A stretch of 19,029 nt of DNA from Bacillota bacterium. Lineage in GTDB: Bacteria > Bacillota > UBA4882 > UBA10575. Where the stretch lies: assembly GCA_012512605.1 (NCBI GenBank), contig JAAZDX010000011.1, positions 1-19,029 on the forward strand, in the 5' to 3' direction. The notes beneath the pieces were generated by a model. It made no database searches. It had not been told where the DNA came from and saw only the letters and a list, made by a program, of their open reading frames with translations. This document shows, one piece after another, positions 14,719 through 19,029 of this stretch. The position numbers and the translations under genes were made by a program. Each line of letters starts with the position of its first letter. Position 1 is the first letter of the stretch.

Positions 14719-16704
14719 TTATTCGTCATTATAGTAAATTATGCCATCCAAGGGTCTTTTAACCATATAGTAATCGTTGGAGTTGTTCCATAAGGTAAAG
14801 CCGGACGCAGGTGAAGCAAGCGTTCCCGTGACTTGTCTGATCAGGTATTCGCTATAGACGGGTGCGGTCATCCTTAACTCCCGCCCGGTCAAGCGAAAGG
14901 CCTGCACATAAGGGCGGATAATACTTTCGCCGCCCGTCAAAGCCTGCGCGCGGAACGAACCTTCGCGGTATATATACTCAGCCCGGTCCAAATAATCAAC
15001 GGGATAAAAGGAGGCGGGAAAATGGGAGGGATAATACATGGGACAGATCACATCCACATACTGGGCGAACGCGCGGATGTTCTGCCCGGTTAGCCCTTCC
15101 ATCAGATACCAACAGTGATAACCGTAAAGGTCAGCGCTGATTGGGATCTTAAGCCGCGTACGGGCCAAGGCCAAAAATCCTTCTAAGGCGTCGATCCGGC
15201 GGGCACCAGAAGGTTGATACCGGTAGTGGCAACGGCTAAGGTTGCCATCGGTGGGGAAACGGATGTAATCAAACTGAATCTCATCCACCCCCAAGGCTTG
15301 CAACTCTTCCGCGATTGCCAGGTTATACTCCCAAACCTCCCGGGAGTAGGGATCAACCCAGTGTTCCCTCTGGACATATGTGGTCTCGCCATCGGCCGTA
15401 CGTGTTGGCACCAAATGGTGCCAGGGTCCACCCCCGTTGCGGTCCCAGATCGCGTATCGGTAGTTATCGTGCCGGTACAGACGGCTGTCCTTAAAGACCA
15501 CCAAACGACCGATTAAATAGATCCCGTTTTCCTTTGCTTTTTGGATCAGCGTTTTTGCCTCGAAGCGTTTCAGGACGGCACCAATTTGGTGCGCAAAAGC
15601 GACCCCGGTGTCATAGGTGATATAACCCATGTCATCTTTAAAGTCAACAACCATCGCGTTTAGGCCATTTCCCTTCATAAACCGGATGTGGTTGTCCAAC
15701 CGGCGGCCGGAGGCAAAATCAGAACGGACATAGATCCCGTATTTATCGGCCGCAAGGGCCAGGCGGTCTGCTTTCGCCTGGTCAACTACGGCTGGAAGCG
15801 GCGCAGCCACAACGGATATTAATTCAAAGGACGGCCAAGTGTATTTTTCGTTCCCATTATCGTATGTAATCTGCAACCACCAAGGTGGCGAAGAAGAATG
15901 GTCATTCCCTGCGGAAAGCGGTGCCCGCTGGAAAAGCAGGTTCTTGACCAATCTTCGACTAGAGTGCCCCGTCTCCAGTTGTTCCCAGATGTTTAAAGTT
16001 TTATTGTAAAAATAAAGACCATTACCGAACCCACAGGCCAGGACAATCTTTTCGGGATTCTCGGGATGGTAGGCCAAGGCGGCAATCTCTTCCTCATAAG
16101 GCGGAAGCTTCAGGAAACTTAAATTCTCGGATAGCTTTCTCCAGTTGCGACCGGCGTTCGTCGTTTCATAAACACCGGCAAATGAGGTGCCGACCATGAT
16201 TCGTTCTTCATCCTCTGGCGCAAGGGCAACCGCTGTAATCACGCTACCGTTGTTAAAAGGAATTCGCCGCCAGGATCCACCGTAATCTTCGGAAAGATAG
16301 ATCCGATCCGCCGTCGTTACGGCTACCCGCTGGGGCCGTCCCGGATCCACGCCGATTGCGGTCAGCAGCGCAGGATATTCCCCACCAGCCAGCTGGCGGC
16401 AAGGGAGACCTTCGTTCCGGGTGTCCCAGGTTGCCCCCGCATCAAACGATACCAAAAAACCGTCACGCATGGAAATGCCGTACCACAAATCTAGCCCGGT
16501 TTCCAAAATCCACTCGGGACCAGGCAACGCAGGCATCTCTTCCGCCGCGGCCGACCCCATGCCATCGAGGTCGGTGGCCAGTCCTGGCTCCTCTAGCGCA
16601 AAACAGGACTCCACCACTTCCGGTTCGGTCGCGAAAACAACCGGCCCGACCAGCACCAAGACTATACTAAAAAAAAAGCCCCAATAAAATCGACCCGTCC
16701 TCAT
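14719..16704 (-). CDS. Secreted Asp-box propeller fused to DUF4015 glycoside-hydrolase-like domain
   Basis: The 661-residue product has an N-terminal signal or anchor (hydrophobic 8-24, possible cleavage after VVFA at 22-25). Residues about 65-260 hold repeats of the Asp-box/BNR type: SFDAGATW (86-93), SEDYGGSW (138-145) and the degenerate TTNAGRNW (181-188), as in YCF48/sortilin/sialidase-like propellers. From about 318 to the end is a DUF4015-type TIM-barrel resembling glycoside hydrolases, with AMVVDFKDDMGYITYDT (350-366), GVDEIQFDYIRFPTDG (472-487), ISADLYGY (522-529) and DVICPMYYPSHF (551-562). The acidic residues of VDEIQFD are catalytic candidates. The protein is exported, and the barrel probably acts on a glycan of the envelope or surroundings; the substrate is unknown. 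ATG at 16704 follows AAAGGAG by eleven bases. The kinase gene upstream is 86 bases away. Confidence 0.82.
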   Translation of the reverse strand: MRTGRFYWGFFFSIVLVLVGPVVFATEPEVVESCFALEEPGLATDLDGMGSAAAEEMPALPGPEWILETGLDLWYGISMRDGFLVSFDAGATWDTRNEGLPCRQLAGGEYPALLTAIGVDPGRPQRVAVTTADRIYLSEDYGGSWRRIPFNNGSVITAVALAPEDEERIMVGTSFAGVYETTNAGRNWRKLSENLSFLKLPPYEEEIAALAYHPENPEKIVLACGFGNGLYFYNKTLNIWEQLETGHSSRRLVKNLLFQRAPLSAGNDHSSSPPWWLQITYDNGNEKYTWPSFELISVVAAPLPAVVDQAKADRLALAADKYGIYVRSDFASGRRLDNHIRFMKGNGLNAMVVDFKDDMGYITYDTGVAFAHQIGAVLKRFEAKTLIQKAKENGIYLIGRLVVFKDSRLYRHDNYRYAIWDRNGGGPWHHLVPTRTADGETTYVQREHWVDPYSREVWEYNLAIAEELQALGVDEIQFDYIRFPTDGNLSRCHYRYQPSGARRIDALEGFLALARTRLKIPISADLYGYHCWYLMEGLTGQNIRAFAQYVDVICPMYYPSHFPASFYPVDYLDRAEYIYREGSFRAQALTGGESIIRPYVQAFRLTGRELRMTAPVYSEYLIRQVTGTLASPASGFTLWNNSNDYYMVKRPLDGIIYYNDE

Positions 16705-16730
16705 CTTGCAGGAAACTCCTTTACCTAATA

Positions 16731-16752
16731 ATACCCGACATATCTTCGGTAT
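16731..16752. repeat. Inverted repeat between kinase and DUF4015 genes
   Basis: ATACCCGA (16731-16738) and TCGGTAT (16746-16752) pair with one bulged C around a 7-base spacer. There is no U-tract, so it is more likely an operator or a 5'-leader hairpin than a terminator. Confidence 0.3.
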
Positions 16753-16790
16753 CTACTCCTAAATTCCTCTTTTCAGCACAGACTGTTCTA

Positions 16791-18818
16791 TTACTCTTCT
16801 TGCTGCTGGGGCACGACCGGAAGGGTGAAATAGAAAGTGCTCCCCTGTCCTGGTTCGCTCTCCACCCAAACCGTTCCGTTATGTGCTTCCACCAACTCCT
16901 TCACAATATAAAGGCCTAAGCCAATTCCTTCTTCACTGCAGACCCGCACCCGGTAATACCGGTCGAAGATCCGGGGTAAATCGACCGGGTCAATCCCTCG
17001 CCCCTCATCCCGAATGGCAATAACCATCTGGGGTCCATCCACCCATAATTCGATCTCAACCTTGGTTCCGGGGGGAGAATACTTTAAAGCATTTGACAAT
17101 AGATTGACAAAGATCCGTTCCAAGCGATTGGGGTCGGCAACGACCGGTAGTAAAGGCCCTCCCTTGACGAGGTGGATCCGCTTAACAGCCATAACGCCCT
17201 GCATCTGTAGTAAAAATTCCTGGATAAACCGGTCCAAGTCGATACTGGTGGTCTTCAGGACCAGTTGCCCCGATTCGATCCGCGTTGAATCAACAAGATC
17301 GGCGATCATATTGTTCATCCGCAAGGCAGCAACGGCAATCGCTTGCGCACTTGTGGCAATTTTGGTTTCATCTTTCGCCATTAACCCCAACAGTTGGGCA
17401 TGGGAGAGAATTACCGCCAGCGGAGAACGGAGATCGTGAGAGACCATATGTAAATAGTCCTCCCTGATTTTTTCCAAGTTCCGCAACTCGGGCACGTCCC
17501 GGATGGTAACCAGATTCATGAAAATTTGTCCTTGGCGGTCTTTGACCCCATTTCCGCTGATTAAAAGGCACCGTTCGGTCCCATCGGCCCTTTTTAACCG
17601 ATATTCTTCATCGGTAAAGTATTGGCCCGCCAACAGGCGTGTGGTCAGTAGTTCGTGTGGAGCCAGTCCCGAGCCGTCTTTCCGGAACAAAGCGGCCGGG
17701 GAAAGGAGTGCTTCAATCGTCTCCGGCCACCCTATAACCCCAGCAATCTCTAGCGCTACTTTGTTGACCATCAACATCCGGCCATCAGGAGCAATCACCA
17801 AGACCCCTTCGCCAATATTATCTAGAAGGACCTGTTTCTGCATGTCCTGCCTTTCCGCCTCGGTCCGCGCCTTACACTCACTGGTCAGTATTCCTTCCAG
17901 CTTTTGCTCCGCTTGTTTCGCGTGGGTAATATCGCGGTTCACCATGGCTTCCAGTTCGGCCAGACCGTTGTCGGCAATCTTCACCGGTTCATCCACTTGC
18001 TCCCCGGTCTTACGCTGTTCGGTCAGATCAACAACGATAAATAAAAGCACTGGTGCTTCAGGTTCGACTAGTTCCAACCGGATAATGGTTAGACACCAGT
18101 AGACAACACCACGCTTAAAACCATCAATCCGAAAATTAGAAGCGACAAAGGGCTCTCCCGTCATGGCCACGTAATCACAGGCACGGACTAGTCCATTCGT
18201 TTGCGCCCCTGGAATCGTTTCTAAAATAGTACGCCCAACGGCACCCCCGGTTTCTTCTATGAACCCGCGGTATACCGAGTTCGCCCATTTGAGCCGTAAC
18301 GAGACGCTATCATATACAGCAATTCCAACCGGCAGATTATTAAGCACCACTTCCGCCGAGAGGAGCTGTTCAATATGGGTTTTTGGGAGGAAGTTAACCA
18401 ATTTTGGGCCGCCCTGCCCGTGGTGACCTGCTTTTTTGCCCCGCAATAAGGAGGATAACCCGAAACCGCCTTTCCATCCTTCCGAAACTAAAAATAGCCA
18501 TCCGGCAAAGGCCTGGTCCCGACCGTAGACCGGAATAATCTTCAGTGTATCCGCAATAAACGGTTCTTTCTTTTCCTTCACCCGGGTACAAAGCTTGCGC
18601 AATTTCGGATCGAAATCGGGAATGAGCTGGCCAATGCCTACTCCATGCCAATTCCGGACCGGTGCCGAAAGCCTCCGGATAAAACGATCGTTAACTTTTT
18701 TTACGGTAAAATCCGGTCCAATCAAGACCATTCCTTCGGCCGTGTAGGTGAAAATGTTTTCTAACAATTCTGGCAGGGCTTTCTCCGGAAAGAACGATGG
18801 AGAACAACTCAGTTCCAT
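16791..18818 (-). CDS. Soluble multi-PAS sensor histidine kinase
   Basis: The 675-residue kinase has three PAS-like sensor regions (about 16-115, 151-267 and 326-440), with a helical linker between the second and third (about 285-330). A HisKA dimerisation domain follows, with phospho-acceptor His461 in VSHDLRSPL, then a HATPase domain with N box NLLSNALKY (572-580), G1 DEGRGID (604-610), F box IFDRYYRV (617-624) and G2 GIGLGLYIVK (631-640). No signal peptide or membrane helix is evident, so it probably senses a cytoplasmic cue. No haem or flavin ligand was identified in the PAS regions. No response regulator is adjacent, making it an orphan. The ATG at 18818 follows GGGAGG by eight bases; a GTG nine codons upstream is less likely. 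Confidence 0.92.
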   Translation of the reverse strand: MELSCSPSFFPEKALPELLENIFTYTAEGMVLIGPDFTVKKVNDRFIRRLSAPVRNWHGVGIGQLIPDFDPKLRKLCTRVKEKKEPFIADTLKIIPVYGRDQAFAGWLFLVSEGWKGGFGLSSLLRGKKAGHHGQGGPKLVNFLPKTHIEQLLSAEVVLNNLPVGIAVYDSVSLRLKWANSVYRGFIEETGGAVGRTILETIPGAQTNGLVRACDYVAMTGEPFVASNFRIDGFKRGVVYWCLTIIRLELVEPEAPVLLFIVVDLTEQRKTGEQVDEPVKIADNGLAELEAMVNRDITHAKQAEQKLEGILTSECKARTEAERQDMQKQVLLDNIGEGVLVIAPDGRMLMVNKVALEIAGVIGWPETIEALLSPAALFRKDGSGLAPHELLTTRLLAGQYFTDEEYRLKRADGTERCLLISGNGVKDRQGQIFMNLVTIRDVPELRNLEKIREDYLHMVSHDLRSPLAVILSHAQLLGLMAKDETKIATSAQAIAVAALRMNNMIADLVDSTRIESGQLVLKTTSIDLDRFIQEFLLQMQGVMAVKRIHLVKGGPLLPVVADPNRLERIFVNLLSNALKYSPPGTKVEIELWVDGPQMVIAIRDEGRGIDPVDLPRIFDRYYRVRVCSEEGIGLGLYIVKELVEAHNGTVWVESEPGQGSTFYFTLPVVPQQQEE

Positions 18819-18900
18819 CTTAAAATCCTCCCACTCTCTTCCCACGAAATGCTCTTCTCAGTATTTTCGAAAAAGAAAGTCGTTTTTCTCCATGTTACTA

Positions 18901-18909
18901 ATTATATCA
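18901..18909 (-). promoter_or_regulatory. Extended -10 promoter for the histidine kinase
   Basis: The minus strand reads TGATATAAT, an extended -10 with a perfect TATAAT (18901-18906). There is no good -35, which extended -10 promoters can tolerate. It lies just downstream of the tRNA terminator and gives a leader of about 75 bases. Confidence 0.5.
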
Positions 18910-18939
18910 TTAAAAAAACAAGTTGATCTATTTATGATC

Positions 18940-18965
18940 AAAAAAAACCGTCCTCTCCGGACGGT
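18940..18965 (-). terminator. Intrinsic terminator after tRNA-Lys
   Basis: The minus strand reads ACCGTCC (18965-18959), loop GGAGA, GGACGGT (18953-18947), then a T-tract down to 18941. This is a perfect 7-bp GC-rich stem with a U-tract, 14 bases past the tRNA 3' end. Confidence 0.9.
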
Positions 18966-18979
18966 CTTCCGCTTTATTA

Positions 18980-19029
18980 TGGTGCGCCATCGGGGACTCG
19001 AACCCAGGACCCGCTGATTAAGAGTCAGC
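18980..19029 (-). tRNA. tRNA-Lys (CUU), 3' part, cut by the window edge
   Basis: The minus strand from the window edge gives the anticodon arm GCTGA-CTCTTAA-TCAGC (anticodon CTT, lysine), a 5-base variable region GGGTC, the T arm with loop TTCGAGT, the 3' acceptor strand and an encoded CCA (18980-18982). The 5' acceptor strand and D arm lie outside the window. The T stem as read (CTGGG with CCCCG) has one mismatched pair, U50 with C64. Confidence 0.92.

Noticed and set aside
17503..18102. 199-codon plus-strand ORF inside the histidine kinase
   Set aside because: Antisense to strongly supported PAS and kinase coding sequence; serine-rich, low-complexity product without a ribosome site.

Overview
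The window looks like the chromosome of a Clostridia- or Limnochordia-like Firmicute of moderate GC. Strong AGGAGG-type ribosome sites precede nearly every gene, with consensus sigma-A promoters and intrinsic U-tract terminators. One detail argues for a diderm (outer-membrane) member of this group. The small secreted protein at 14142-14636 ends in a textbook outer-membrane beta-barrel C-terminal signature, and the site-2 protease has two PDZ domains like the RseP of outer-membrane bacteria. The lineage is an inference from these features, not from a database search.

Layout, left to right. 1-449: no gene; degenerate 7-bp repeats, and at the very edge a perfect Shine-Dalgarno for a minus-strand gene outside the window. 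450-2285 (-): uvrC. 2341-2726 (-): a small self-contained transcription unit (consensus promoter, interrupted ORF of about 97 codons, terminator). 2756-3784 (-): HD-GYP protein 1. 4002-6673 (+): tldD-tldE protease pair. 6779-7735 (+): patatin-like phospholipase, overlapping tail-to-tail with 7713-8585 (-), an SMP-30/regucalcin-like propeller. 8733-11214 (-): asnA-asnS. 11279-12301 (-): HD-GYP protein 2, a paralogue of the first. 12426-13715 (-): rseP-type protease behind a long leader (13716-14090) with heptamer repeats and a terminator. 14142-14636 (-): candidate outer-membrane barrel. 14719-16704 (-): secreted Asp-box repeats fused to a DUF4015 glycoside-hydrolase-like domain. 16791-18818 (-): multi-PAS soluble histidine kinase. 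18980-19029 (-): 3' part of tRNA-Lys(CUU), followed by its terminator.

The genes are mostly housekeeping or envelope/signalling functions: DNA repair, peptide processing, Asn synthesis coupled to Asn-tRNA charging, c-di-GMP-type signalling, regulated intramembrane proteolysis and envelope proteins. They do not form one obvious pathway, and I see no phage, IS element, CRISPR array or defence island. The points most worth checking are the broken small transcription unit between uvrC and HD-GYP 1, the SMP-30 protein that has lost all three metal ligands, the outer-membrane signature, and the period-7 repeats.
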